Positions 24,237-32,536 of a DNA stretch of 64,000 bases are shown in pieces. Numbering within the stretch: the first letter of the stretch is position 1; the number at the start of each line of letters is the position of its first letter. The translations under genes were made by a program, and so were the position numbers. A model generated the notes under the pieces. It was not told where the DNA came from and searched no databases. It saw nothing but the letters and a program-made list of their open reading frames with translations. The DNA is from Brevibacillus agri (GTDB lineage: Bacteria > Bacillota > Bacilli > Brevibacillales > Brevibacillaceae), in NCBI RefSeq assembly GCF_004117055.1, contig NZ_CP026363.1, positions 2,100,001-2,164,000 on the forward strand, given 5' to 3'.

Positions 24237-25166
24237 ATGAAAGTAGTCTCCTATCGGCCAGACGAGCAAACGGCGTGGCGGGCAGGGCTGCTGCTTGGCG
24301 AAACAGTCAGGGACATCGCAAGCGCACTTCCAGGCGCGCCGGGCACGATGCAGGAGCTGCTGGAGCAGTGGGACGCGTGGAGGGAGCGGCTGGCGTCGAT
24401 TTCCGAAAGCGCACCTGCTTCCGAAACAGACGTGGCGTTGCAGGGGGTGCGTCTTGGATCGCCGTTGCCGCGTCCCGCCAGCTTTCGCGATTTTTACGCC
24501 TTCGAGGCGCATGTGAAAACGGCGCGAGCACGCCGCGGGCTGGAGATGATTCCCGAATGGTACGAGTTTCCCGTCTTTTACTTTTCCAACACGGCGGCTT
24601 TTAGCGGACCGGAGGCGAGCATTCGGCGGCCGAAGACGACCCGGTGGCTGGACTACGAGCTGGAAGTGGCTTGCGTCATCGGCAAGGCGGGGACGGATAT
24701 CCCTGTAGAGCGGGCGCACGAGCATATTGCGGGCTACTCGATTCTCAACGACTGGAGCGCGCGCGATATCCAGCGCGAAGAGGTCAAGGTCGGGCTGGGG
24801 CCAGCCAAAGGCAAAGACTTCGCTACCTCGATGGGGCCGTGGCTGGTGACGCCAGACGAGCTGGAAGCTGTGCGTGTGCCGGGGGAAAAAGGCGACCGCT
24901 ACGATCTCGCGATGGTGGCGCGGGTGAACGGCGTGGAGTACTCCCGCGGCAATTTGCGCGACATCCACTATACGTTTGCGGAAATGATCGCGCGCGCCTC
25001 GCAGGATTGCATGCTGTATCCGGGCGATGTCATCGGCTCCGGCACGGTTGGCACCGGCTGCATTTTGGAGCTGGGGCCGGAACAGCACGGCTGGCTTGCG
25101 CCGGGCGATGTGGTCGAGCTGGAAGTCGAGCGCCTCGGCGTGCTCGTCAATACGATCAGCGAATAA
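24237..25166 (+). CDS. Fumarylacetoacetate hydrolase-family protein
   Basis: 309 aa. The FAH core contains RPASFRDFYAFEAHVKTAR (about 79), WLDYELEVACVIGK (metal-binding Glu), SILNDWSARDIQ and GDVIGSGTVGTGC. In the tyrosine pathway FAH splits fumarylacetoacetate into fumarate and acetoacetate; the family also includes other beta-diketone hydrolases. The next gene encodes homogentisate dioxygenase, which makes the FAH role likely. No maleylacetoacetate isomerase is seen nearby. ATG 24237 has AAAAGGAGTGG upstream. Confidence 0.9.
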   Translation: MKVVSYRPDEQTAWRAGLLLGETVRDIASALPGAPGTMQELLEQWDAWRERLASISESAPASETDVALQGVRLGSPLPRPASFRDFYAFEAHVKTARARRGLEMIPEWYEFPVFYFSNTAAFSGPEASIRRPKTTRWLDYELEVACVIGKAGTDIPVERAHEHIAGYSILNDWSARDIQREEVKVGLGPAKGKDFATSMGPWLVTPDELEAVRVPGEKGDRYDLAMVARVNGVEYSRGNLRDIHYTFAEMIARASQDCMLYPGDVIGSGTVGTGCILELGPEQHGWLAPGDVVELEVERLGVLVNTISE

Positions 25167-25190
25167 CGATGGAAAAAAGGGGGAAGCAGG

Positions 25191-26348
25191 ATGGCTTTTT
25201 ATCACCGCATGGGAGAAGTGCCGCAAAAGCGACACACGACTTTTTACAAGCCGGATGGAGAGCTGTACCGCGAGCAGGTCATGGGCACGAAAGGCTTTTC
25301 CGGGATTCAGTCGATTCTCTATCACCACAACCCGCCGACACAGGTGCGCGAGACGCGCAAATACGCGGACGTGCGCCTGGAACTTGTGGAGCAGGCGGAT
25401 TTGAAGCATCAGCATTTCAAGACGTTTGACTTGCCGCCAGGGGGCGATCCGATTTTTGGCCGCCGCTATTTGCTCGGGAACAGCGACGTGGTCATGGGCG
25501 TCTGCTCGCCGACTGAGCCGATGGACTATTTTTACCGCAATGCGGACGGGGACGAAGTCGTGTTTGTCCACGAGGGCGAGGGCGAGCTGCAGACGATCTT
25601 CGGCACGATTGCGTACAGACCTGGCGATTATCTGGTCATCCCGATCGGCACGACGTACCGGATCGTGCCTGCGGTGCAGAGCCGCTTTTTGGTGATCGAG
25701 TCGCAAAACGAAATCGTCGCCCCTAAGCGCTATCGCAACGAGCACGGGCAATTGTTGGAACATTCGCCGTTTTGCGAACGGGATATACGCGTGCCGGAAA
25801 AGCTGGTGACGCACGTGGAGAGCGGCGACTTCGAAGTGCGCGTCAAACGGCAGTCCGTCGTCTACAGCTACTTTTTCGACTTCCATCCGTTTGATGTCGT
25901 GGGCTGGGACGGTTACTTGTATCCGTATGCGCTGAGTATTCACGATTTTGAGCCGATTACCGGCCGGATTCATCAGCCGCCGCCAGTCCACCAGACGTTT
26001 GCCGGACAAAACTTCGTCATCTGCTCGTTCGTCCCGCGCCTGTACGACTACCATCCGCAGGCGATCCCCGCGCCTTACTACCACAGTAATGTCGAGAGCG
26101 ACGAGGTGTTATACTACGTCGACGGCAACTTCATGAGCCGAAAAGGAGTCTACGAAGGTTCGATTACGCTGCACCCGATGGGAATTCCCCACGGGCCGCA
26201 CCCTGGCAAGGTGGAGGCCAGCATCGGCAAAAAAGAAACGAAGGAGCTGGCAGTGATGCTCGATACGTTCCAGCCGCTTTACGTCACGAAAGAGGCGTTG
26301 GCGGTAGAGGACGAAGCGTACATGTCGAGCTGGCTGCCGTCCGAGTGA
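25191..26348 (+). CDS. hmgA: Homogentisate 1,2-dioxygenase
   Basis: 385 aa of cupin-type fold. A first barrel (about 110-170, EVVFVHEGEGELQTIFGTIAYRPGDY by its ends) is followed by a C-terminal iron centre with SNVESDEVLYYVDGNFMSR and HPMGIPHGPHPGK, whose His and Glu residues bind Fe(II). It opens the ring of homogentisate to maleylacetoacetate. It is shorter than the 430-450 aa proteobacterial enzymes, as is common in bacilli. Spacing of 24 bp after the FAH gene and a clear GGGGGAAGCAGG site indicate one operon. Confidence 0.93.
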   Translation: MAFYHRMGEVPQKRHTTFYKPDGELYREQVMGTKGFSGIQSILYHHNPPTQVRETRKYADVRLELVEQADLKHQHFKTFDLPPGGDPIFGRRYLLGNSDVVMGVCSPTEPMDYFYRNADGDEVVFVHEGEGELQTIFGTIAYRPGDYLVIPIGTTYRIVPAVQSRFLVIESQNEIVAPKRYRNEHGQLLEHSPFCERDIRVPEKLVTHVESGDFEVRVKRQSVVYSYFFDFHPFDVVGWDGYLYPYALSIHDFEPITGRIHQPPPVHQTFAGQNFVICSFVPRLYDYHPQAIPAPYYHSNVESDEVLYYVDGNFMSRKGVYEGSITLHPMGIPHGPHPGKVEASIGKKETKELAVMLDTFQPLYVTKEALAVEDEAYMSSWLPSE

Positions 26349-26372
26349 ACGACGTAAAAAGGCGGGATAGGA

Positions 26373-26999
26373 ATGGAAATCGCGATTCGCGAACTGGAGC
26401 GACAGGACAAATACAAGTTGTTGATCGGCTGCATCATTCCGCGGCCGATCGCATGGGTAACTTCGCACGATGACAAGGGAGTCGTCAATGCCGCTCCCTT
26501 CAGCTACTTCAATGTCGCGAGCATCGAGCCGATGATGGTTTCTGTCGCCGTCATGCGCAAGCCGGGCAGCGTCAGAAAAGATACGGCGCGAAATATTTTG
26601 CAGACAGGCGAATTTGTCGTCAATATGGTGGACATCCACAATGTCGATGCGGTCAACCAGACCTCGGCAGACTATCCGCCAGACGTAAGCGAGGTAGACG
26701 CGCTCGGGCTGGAGGTTGGCCCGTCTGCGGCGGTCAAGGTTCCAAGGCTGCTTTCGTCGCGCATTCATTTTGAATGCAGGCTGCATAAGATTGTCGAGCT
26801 TGGCACCCCCACCACCTCCGATCTCATCATCGGCGAGGTCGTGCATGTGCATGCTGCCGACGAGCTGTATCACGCGGGCAGGATTGACCCGCACGCCTTT
26901 GCGCCTGTGAGCAGGCTGGCGGGGCATTCGTATGCGACGCTGGGCGATTTGTTTGACCGTCCGCGTCCTGTCTACGATCCTTCCGCTGGGTCCAAATAG
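26373..26999 (+). CDS. Flavin reductase-like domain protein
   Basis: 208 aa with the FMN-binding split-barrel signature YKLLIGCIIPRPIAWVTSHD and VNAAPFSYFNVASIEPMMVSVAV. It is probably an FMN-binding reductase or flavoprotein that accompanies the aromatic catabolic operon, though no partner monooxygenase is encoded next to it. It starts 24 bp after hmgA and is followed by the operon terminator. Confidence 0.88.
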   Translation: MEIAIRELERQDKYKLLIGCIIPRPIAWVTSHDDKGVVNAAPFSYFNVASIEPMMVSVAVMRKPGSVRKDTARNILQTGEFVVNMVDIHNVDAVNQTSADYPPDVSEVDALGLEVGPSAAVKVPRLLSSRIHFECRLHKIVELGTPTTSDLIIGEVVHVHAADELYHAGRIDPHAFAPVSRLAGHSYATLGDLFDRPRPVYDPSAGSK

Positions 27000-27018
27000 C
27001 GCAGATGTTGTGCAAACA

Positions 27019-27059
27019 GAGAAAAACCGTTCCGGTGTGCGGCTGGAACGGTTTTTCTC
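27019..27059 (+). terminator. Terminator of the homogentisate operon
   Basis: AGAAAAACCGTTCC and GGAACGGTTTTTCT form a 14-bp perfect stem. It can work in both directions and also separates the convergent lipoprotein gene. Confidence 0.9.
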
Positions 27060-27076
27060 GTGTCCGCTCGCGATCG

Positions 27077-27319
27077 CTAGTTCAGGCCGGGATAGCGGGA
27101 AATGGCGTCCGGCCTGATCCAACTGTTGTAGTCGGAGGCGGTCCCGGCATTGGCAGGCGTGCCGTAAGGGGTGGCGTTCGGCTCCAGCCCGAGCGGATGA
27201 ACCACGCTTTGCTGGTAGTACAGCTCGCGATCGCTTTGAATGTAGGAGCGGTCCTGCCAGCCAGCCGGGGAGCATCCGCCTGTGAACAGGACCAGCAACA
27301 GGAGCACAAGTAGCGGCAT
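27077..27319 (-). CDS. Small predicted lipoprotein, 80 aa
   Basis: A hydrophobic N-terminus (PLLVLLLLVLF) leads into lipobox TGGC, with Cys at residue 16. The mature 64 residues are polar and contain Tyr/Asn-rich segments ending in AISRYPGLN. No family is recognised. It is convergent with the homogentisate operon. Confidence 0.75.
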   Translation of the reverse strand: MPLLVLLLLVLFTGGCSPAGWQDRSYIQSDRELYYQQSVVHPLGLEPNATPYGTPANAGTASDYNSWIRPDAISRYPGLN

Positions 27320-27497
27320 AGTCGATCACCTCGTATGTAGCGTGACTTATCTGTCCCGATTTCATACGGGCGAAGCGCATATCCGTCCAGGGGCGGAGGA
27401 CAAATCCCTCTGCGGGCCATTTTGCCGCTGGGCGCTCTCGGGTATCCTTAAAGACATAGAAGGCAAGCGGACACTGTAGAGAGGAAGGAATGGTACG

Positions 27498-27845
27498 ATG
27501 GAAAGACGTCTATATCGCTCTTCGCAAGATAAACGATTGTTTGGGGTTTGTGGAGGGATCGCCCAGTTTTTGCGCGTGGACTCGACGCTCGTGCGCGTAG
27601 GGGTCGTCATTTTGACCGTTTGCACGGGAATCCCGATTTTGCTCTACATCCTTTTGGCGATGATTATGCCAAAAGAACCGCACTGGGCTTACGCGGGTGA
27701 CGGGTTCGGCATGTACGATGCTCCGATGGCAGGACGTGCGCGCATGAACGACCTCGATTCTGAAATCGATCGCCTGGAAAAGCGGGCGCTGGTGCAGGAA
27801 GTTTATCGCCTGCGGGAAGAACTGAGCAAGTACAAAGGCTTGTAA
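27498..27845 (+). CDS. PspC-domain membrane protein (YvlC-like)
   Basis: 115 aa. PspC domain (about 3-60): RRLYRSSQDKRLFGVCGGIAQ then a membrane segment GVVILTVCTGIPILLYILLA with MPKEP at its end. The C-terminus is a short coiled coil (DLDSEIDRLEKRALVQEVYR). Such proteins act in envelope stress sensing. GGAAGGAATGG precedes ATG. A weak GC-rich hairpin with TTTTT follows near 27858-27890. Confidence 0.88.
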   Translation: MERRLYRSSQDKRLFGVCGGIAQFLRVDSTLVRVGVVILTVCTGIPILLYILLAMIMPKEPHWAYAGDGFGMYDAPMAGRARMNDLDSEIDRLEKRALVQEVYRLREELSKYKGL

Positions 27846-28043
27846 AAAGTCGAGGGGAGAGGCTTCCTGCCGCGTACGGGGGGCCTTTTTCCTATGCCGA
27901 CAAGGCACGTCTCTTTTTTGCCGACACAAGAAGCCCTTCCTGGCGTTGTCGGCGGCGAAAAATCAGCGGAACGAAATCGGCAACTTCTGCGCTTTTCGGC
28001 ATAACATGTAAGGTGGGAGAATGTACATAGGGAGGGAGAAGCA

Positions 28044-28217
28044 GTGTATCTCGGCGTGTTCGATTTGAATCAGCGTTTGGAGCAAACCCGCAAAATGCTG
28101 CGGGAAAAGCAGCACCTGAAAAAGCTGATTGAAGAAGACATCCAAGAGCTTGAGAAAGATGTCCAGGCATTGGAAGCGATGACGAACAAAGAAAAGTACG
28201 CAACCAGCGGCCAGTGA
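28044..28217 (+). CDS. Small coiled-coil protein, 57 aa
   Basis: GTG start with GGGAGGGAG 6-8 nt upstream. The product begins MYLGVFDLNQRLEQTRKMLR and continues as one charged amphipathic helix (LIEEDIQELEKDVQALEAM), so it probably forms a coiled coil. It stops at TGATAA and is followed by a strong terminator at 28257-28296. The family is not known to me. Confidence 0.7.
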   Translation: MYLGVFDLNQRLEQTRKMLREKQHLKKLIEEDIQELEKDVQALEAMTNKEKYATSGQ

Positions 28218-28256
28218 TAACCGATCGCTGACAACGACAGTAGGTCCCCAAACAGC

Positions 28257-28296
28257 AAAAAGTGGCGACTGCGCAAAAGGCAGACGGCCACTTTTT
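28257..28296. terminator. Bidirectional terminator
   Basis: AAAAAGTGGC and GCCACTTTTT form a perfect 10-bp stem between the small coiled-coil gene and the convergent tetR gene. Confidence 0.85.
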
Positions 28297-28459
28297 ACAT
28301 TGGTCCCGGATGGGGAAAGCAAAAGCTTGCCTGTCGACAGGCTGCTGCGCAAAAGGAAGAGAGACTCGGGCAACGGAATCGAGCCTTTTTGCCCCCGAAA
28401 GCTGCCCGCCGCCGCCGCGCAAAAGCGGGACGGCGGCATCACGGCGTTTTGGCGTTTCG

Positions 28460-29095
28460 CTAATTCGCATCTGCGCCCGCGTCCGTGCAGACAGCGGCAG
28501 CGAGCAGTTTCTCGACGATCCCGGGGAGCAACTGAATCGCGGCGCTGTCGGTTCCGTACGTCTGGCTGTCCGCATAAGTGCCTTCCATCAGCAAGATCAG
28601 CGTGTAGGCCAGCTCGCGCGGATTCGCTGCGCCGAGGGCGACAGCGCGCTCCAAAAAGGCGTCGGAAATCCGCTTTTGATGCGCGCAGACCAGCTCGCGC
28701 ACAGGATGGGCAGGGTCGGGAAACTCTACGGCGACGTTGAGGAAGCAGCAGCCGCGAAACTGTTTGGAGGACGCGCGGGCCGCCAGATCGGCAAAAAATT
28801 GGACGAGCTGTTCCCGCGGTCGCTCCGGATGCTTCGCCATGCTTTCCTCCCACTCTTGCCAGAAGGCCGCCTGCTTTTTTTGCATGTAGGCGAGGATCAG
28901 CGCTGTTTTCGAGGAAAACTGGCGGTAGACGCTCATTTTGTTCATTCCGGCCCGCTCCACGATGGCGTCGACACTGACGGCGTGGATGCCTTCCTGGTAA
29001 AAAAGCTCCTCAGCCGCCTGCAAAATCATTTCCTGCGCTTTTTCGCGGGGGACCCGGACTCGCTTCGTGGACGTCATCGGCGAATCAGACCCCAT
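28460..29095 (-). CDS. TetR-family regulator of the LLM operon
   Basis: 211 aa. The TetR_N helix-turn-helix includes ILQAAEELFYQEGIHAVSVD and AGMNKMSVYRQFSSKTALI (about 22-65). The C-terminal domain includes RGCCFLNVAVEFPDP, a pattern common in LmrA/YxaF-type TetR regulators. Start ATG 29095 is one nucleotide past the LLM stop, so it is translated from the LLM transcript; ATG 29077 (MTSTKR) is an alternative. It probably binds the palindrome at 30136-30155. Confidence 0.9.
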   Translation of the reverse strand: MGSDSPMTSTKRVRVPREKAQEMILQAAEELFYQEGIHAVSVDAIVERAGMNKMSVYRQFSSKTALILAYMQKKQAAFWQEWEESMAKHPERPREQLVQFFADLAARASSKQFRGCCFLNVAVEFPDPAHPVRELVCAHQKRISDAFLERAVALGAANPRELAYTLILLMEGTYADSQTYGTDSAAIQLLPGIVEKLLAAAVCTDAGADAN

Positions 29096-29096
29096 T

Positions 29097-30107
29097 TTAC
29101 GCTTTCCACACGTCTGCGACGATCTCGAAGGAGCGCACGCGATCCTCGTGGCGGTACATTTGGGTCGTAATCATCAATTCATCCGCCTGGGTCGCCTCCA
29201 GTAGCTCCTGCAGCTTTTGCTTGACGGTGTCCGGGCTGCCGATGATCGAGGAGCGAAGCTGGGCTTGCACGGACATTTTTTCAAACTCGCTCCACAGCTC
29301 ATCCATATTGTCTACAGGCGGCTGGATCGGTTTCAGATCGCCGCGGATGAGGTTGAGGAACGCCTGGTAGTGCGAGGTCGCCAGCCGCTCGGCAAGCTCA
29401 TCCGTGTCGGCCGCCATGACGTTGACGCCCACCATGGCATACGGCTCGGACAGCACATCGGATGGACGGAAGCAGTGGCGGTACGTTTGCAGCGCAGGCA
29501 AGGTGTAATTGGGCGAAAAATGACCGGCAAACGCGAATGGCAGTCCGAGCAGCCCTGCGAGACGCGCCGAAAAATCGCTGGAGCCAAGCAGCCAGATCGG
29601 GATGTTCAAGCCTTCGCCGGGAATAGCCCGCAGCGCGCCGGCATTGTCGCTGGTGCGCGGACGCAAATACTCGCGCAGTTCTTCCAGCAGCTCGGGAAAA
29701 TCGTCTCCGCCGATCCGCAGGTCGCGCCGCAATGCCCGGGCCGTGCGCTGGTCCGCGCCGGGAGCCCGTCCCAATCCGAGGTCAATACGTCCCGGATAGA
29801 GCGACTCCAGCGTGCCGAACTGCTCGGCGATAATCAGCGGGGCGTGATTGGGCAGCATAATCCCGCCGGAGCCGACGCGCATCGTCGAGGTGCCGCCCGC
29901 GATGTGGCCGATCAGCACAGCGGTGGCGGAACTGGCGACACTGGGCATGGCGTGGTGCTCGGCGAGCCAGTAGCGGTGAAATCCCCACTTTTCCACCTTT
30001 TGCGCCAGGTCCAGGCTGTTTTGAAACGACTGGGCAGCCGTACTGCCTTCTACGATAGGAGCGAGATCCAGAACAGACAGCGGGATGTCGCGCAATGCTT
30101 TTGTCAT
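29097..30107 (-). CDS. Luciferase-like monooxygenase (LLM class, YceB/YwcH-type)
   Basis: 336 aa TIM-barrel protein: [20 protein letters not shown] at the start, [25 protein letters not shown] (by its ends) and [20 protein letters not shown] are the LLM family hallmarks. It uses reduced FMN with an unknown substrate. ATG 30107 follows AGAGGAGG. The operon (LLM then tetR) has a promoter and palindromic operator directly upstream, so substrate or stress probably induces it through TetR. Confidence 0.9.
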   Translation of the reverse strand: MTKALRDIPLSVLDLAPIVEGSTAAQSFQNSLDLAQKVEKWGFHRYWLAEHHAMPSVASSATAVLIGHIAGGTSTMRVGSGGIMLPNHAPLIIAEQFGTLESLYPGRIDLGLGRAPGADQRTARALRRDLRIGGDDFPELLEELREYLRPRTSDNAGALRAIPGEGLNIPIWLLGSSDFSARLAGLLGLPFAFAGHFSPNYTLPALQTYRHCFRPSDVLSEPYAMVGVNVMAADTDELAERLATSHYQAFLNLIRGDLKPIQPPVDNMDELWSEFEKMSVQAQLRSSIIGSPDTVKQKLQELLEATQADELMITTQMYRHEDRVRSFEIVADVWKA

Positions 30108-30135
30108 GAAAAGAAACCTCCTCTGAGGGTCAATT

Positions 30136-30155
30136 TTGTTACTGATCGGTAACAA
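30136..30155 (-). promoter_or_regulatory. Palindromic TetR operator of the LLM operon
   Basis: TTGTTACTGATCGGTAACAA has 7-bp arms TTGTTAC/GTAACAA. It lies just downstream of a minus-strand promoter with -35 TTGACA (30189-30194) and -10 TAAGAT (30166-30171), 17 bp apart. The position covers the first transcribed bases. Confidence 0.7.
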
Positions 30156-30165
30156 ACGTACTTGC

Positions 30166-30194
30166 ATCTTACGAAGAGGGAAGGGGGCTGTCAA
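30166..30194 (-). promoter_or_regulatory. Sigma-A promoter of the LLM operon
   Basis: On the minus strand, TTGACA-17-TAAGAT is a near-consensus promoter about 60-80 bp before the LLM start codon. Confidence 0.7.
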
Positions 30195-30459
30195 TGTTTC
30201 AATCGGCTGTGGCGGCACTTTGCGTCCTTTATAAAGTTTGCCGTTAAACCATTCCTTTCTTTAGTACTATATTCCATTATTTGTAAAATAAGACGAACTC
30301 TGAGTTTTTGCTGATCTAAAAAGAATATAAAAAAGCTAAAAGGAACTGTCTAAAGTCTTTCAACATATAAGGAAGACTTGGAGCGTTGCTGGCGAAGCCA
30401 AAGAGTTTGGTGGTAAAATTAGGAAGAATGACATTCCTGCAAGGGGCCATAGGGTAGTA
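30195..30459. other. AT-rich gap upstream of the 79-aa gene
   Basis: The stretch is visibly richer in A and T than all neighbours (for example around 30240-30350) and contains no convincing gene. With the following small gene it forms an AT-rich islet of about 0.5 kb. Confidence 0.5.
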
Positions 30460-30699
30460 ATGAATAACGCAATTTCCACTATATGTGAAGAATTAGGTGA
30501 GGGAATGAAACGGACGCAACTGTTTGTAGATTTGAAAATGAACAGAAAAACGGGTCCATTTTCTGATTTGCTAAGAGAGATGATCCAAACATTCCAAGAG
30601 GATGGATACGCAGAAGTGGAGGTATCTCAAGAAGTGAAAATAGACAACAATGAGTATTTAATCATTTTCAATGCAATGGCTAATGAACATAACGAGTGA
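30460..30699 (+). CDS. Hypothetical protein, 79 aa, in an AT-rich islet
   Basis: The frame begins MNNAISTICEELGEGMKRTQ and ends NAMANEHNE. It is soluble and acidic with a beta-hairpin-like end (VEVSQEVKIDNNEYLIIFNA). Codon use is A/T-rich, unlike the flanking genes. The ribosome binding site is weak, so the start is uncertain; ATG 30505 is possible. A terminator at 30701-30724 directly after the stop supports a real transcript. Possibly acquired recently. Confidence 0.5.
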   Translation: MNNAISTICEELGEGMKRTQLFVDLKMNRKTGPFSDLLREMIQTFQEDGYAEVEVSQEVKIDNNEYLIIFNAMANEHNE

Positions 30700-30700
30700 A

Positions 30701-30724
30701 GGCACCCATGCGGTGCTTTTTTCT
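30701..30724 (+). terminator. Terminator after the 79-aa gene
   Basis: GCACC and GGTGC form a tight hairpin around CATGC, followed by a T-rich run. Confidence 0.7.
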
Positions 30725-30807
30725 TTTACACGCGCGTATCGTCTGGGAAAACGGGCGGTCTTGTCCACCTCATCATCGGTCGATGACGGAGCAACGTTTC
30801 CGAAATA

Positions 30808-30856
30808 CAAAAAGAGGCGTCTCAAAGTCGAAAAATCGACTGTTGAGACAGCCCCT
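30808..30856 (-). terminator. Terminator of the methionine aminopeptidase gene
   Basis: Read on the minus strand, GGGGCTGTCTCAACAGTCGA pairs with TCGACTTTGAGACGCCTC, followed by TTTTT. It is long and nearly perfect. Confidence 0.85.
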
Positions 30857-30901
30857 TTCAAGCGCAAGCCAAGCTGCGCAACCGCACATTTTTGTATGTG
30901 C

Positions 30902-31648
30902 CTACTGCTTGGTCAAAATAAGCGGCCCATCCGCAGTAATCGCAATCGTGTGCTCGTACTGGGCCGACAGCTTGCCGTCGCGCGTTCTCGCCGTCCAACC
31001 GTCCTCGTCGATGGTCGCATGGTAGGTACCGATATTGAGCATCGGCTCGATGGTGATGACCATGCCTTCCTTGAGGCGCTGGCCTCTGCCCGGAGGACCG
31101 AAGTGCGGAACGAACGGCTCCTCGTGCATTTCCTGCCCGATCCCGTGGCCCGTGAAGTCGCGGACAACCGAGTAGCCCTGCGCCTGGGCGTACGTTTGGA
31201 TCGCGTGGGAAATGTCCCCGATCCGGTTGCCGACAACAGCTTGTTCAATCCCCAGGTACAGCGACTTTTTCGTGACCTCAAGCAGTTTTTTCGCTTCCGG
31301 GGAGACGGTGCCCACCTCGTACGACCAGGCGGAATCGGCCAGCCAGCCGTTTTTGCGCACGACCATGTCAATGGTGACGATATCTCCGTCGCGCAGCGGC
31401 TCCTTTTTCGGGAAGCCGTGGCAAATCACGTCGTTCACCGACGCGCAGGTGGCATATGGATAGCCGTGAAAGCCTTTTTGTTCAGGAGTGGCGCCATGGC
31501 TGGCCAAAAATTCTTCTACAAATTCATCAATTTCCCAGGTCGTGATCCCGGGACGAATCATCGACGCGATTTCGCGATGGCAGGCGGCCAAAATTTTGCC
31601 TGCGGCATGCATCAGTTCGATTTCTTCGGGTGTCTTGAGGATAATCAT
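30902..31648 (-). CDS. map: Methionine aminopeptidase, type I
   Basis: 248 aa of the pita-bread fold. The metal ligands are visible: Asp in DGDIVTIDMVV, Asp in LADSAWSYEVG, His in TGHGIGQEMHEEP, Glu in ITIEPMLNIG and Glu in YEHTIAIT. It removes N-terminal Met from new proteins. It stands apart from the ribosomal protein operon, where bacilli usually keep a map gene, so this is probably a second (YflG-like) copy. ATG 31648 has AAGGAGAG upstream. Confidence 0.93.
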   Translation of the reverse strand: MIILKTPEEIELMHAAGKILAACHREIASMIRPGITTWEIDEFVEEFLASHGATPEQKGFHGYPYATCASVNDVICHGFPKKEPLRDGDIVTIDMVVRKNGWLADSAWSYEVGTVSPEAKKLLEVTKKSLYLGIEQAVVGNRIGDISHAIQTYAQAQGYSVVRDFTGHGIGQEMHEEPFVPHFGPPGRGQRLKEGMVITIEPMLNIGTYHATIDEDGWTARTRDGKLSAQYEHTIAITADGPLILTKQ

Positions 31649-31782
31649 CGACTCTCTCCTTGTCCTCGCGTTAGTTCTCTTGCTCTCTACAGTATATAGT
31701 GTAGACCTGTTTGGGGCTAATTGCCACAGGCAAAACCGCATGGTAGGATGAGGAAGAACGAAACAACCGGGGGGTAGGTAGC

Positions 31783-32535
31783 GTGGACAAGTTTCAAGAG
31801 TATCTGGCGAACTACCAGATTCATGTAAAAGACGATATCGAAAAACGGATTGCGTTTATTCGCGAGCAAATTGACGGAAACGGGCTCGGCGGTGTGGTTG
31901 TCGGCATTTCCGGCGGTATCGACAGCGCGGTAACGGCTGCGCTGTGTGTACGCGCTCTCGGCCGCGATCGCGTCGTTGGCGTGTGGTTGCCCGCGTACTC
32001 GCAAAACGTCCATGCGGAAGACTCGCAGCGCCTGGCGGAAGCGATCGGACTCAACCTGCACACCGTCGATGTAGGCCCTGCCTACGATGCGCTCGTGCCC
32101 GCCATTGAAGGCGTGCTTGCGCTTGGCGACAAGACAAAAGGAAATACGAAAGCCCGTCTGCGCATGACCGTGCTGTACGCGATTGCCAATCAAAAAGGCT
32201 ACCTCGTCGCGGATACGTGCAACCGCAGCGAAATTCACGTCGGCTATATGACCAAAGGCGGAGACGGCCTGGCCGACTTCAACCCGGTGGCAAGCCTGAC
32301 GAAGCACGAAATGCGCATCCTCGCAGCCGAGCTTGGCGTGCCGGAGTCGATTATTACCAAAGCGCCTTCTGCCGATCTGTGGGAAGGCCAGACAGATGAG
32401 CAGGAAATGGGCTTTACGTACGAGGACCTCGACCGCCTGCTGATTACAGGCGAGACCAGACCGGAAGCAAAAGAACGGATCGACTACCTGCACCGCATCT
32501 CGGAGCACAAGCGCAATCTGATGCCAGGTATTTAA
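31783..32535 (+). CDS. nadE: NH3-dependent NAD+ synthetase
   Basis: 250 aa. The PP-loop VVGISGGIDSAVTAALC lies at about 39-55, followed by ADTCNRSEIHVGYMTKGGDG and APSADLWEGQTDEQEMG, the NadE family motifs. It amidates deamido-NAD with ammonia and ATP. There is no glutaminase domain. GTG start, with GGGGGGTAGG nearby. The MBL-fold gene begins 1 nt after its stop. Confidence 0.96.
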   Translation: MDKFQEYLANYQIHVKDDIEKRIAFIREQIDGNGLGGVVVGISGGIDSAVTAALCVRALGRDRVVGVWLPAYSQNVHAEDSQRLAEAIGLNLHTVDVGPAYDALVPAIEGVLALGDKTKGNTKARLRMTVLYAIANQKGYLVADTCNRSEIHVGYMTKGGDGLADFNPVASLTKHEMRILAAELGVPESIITKAPSADLWEGQTDEQEMGFTYEDLDRLLITGETRPEAKERIDYLHRISEHKRNLMPGI

Positions 32536-32536
32536 T

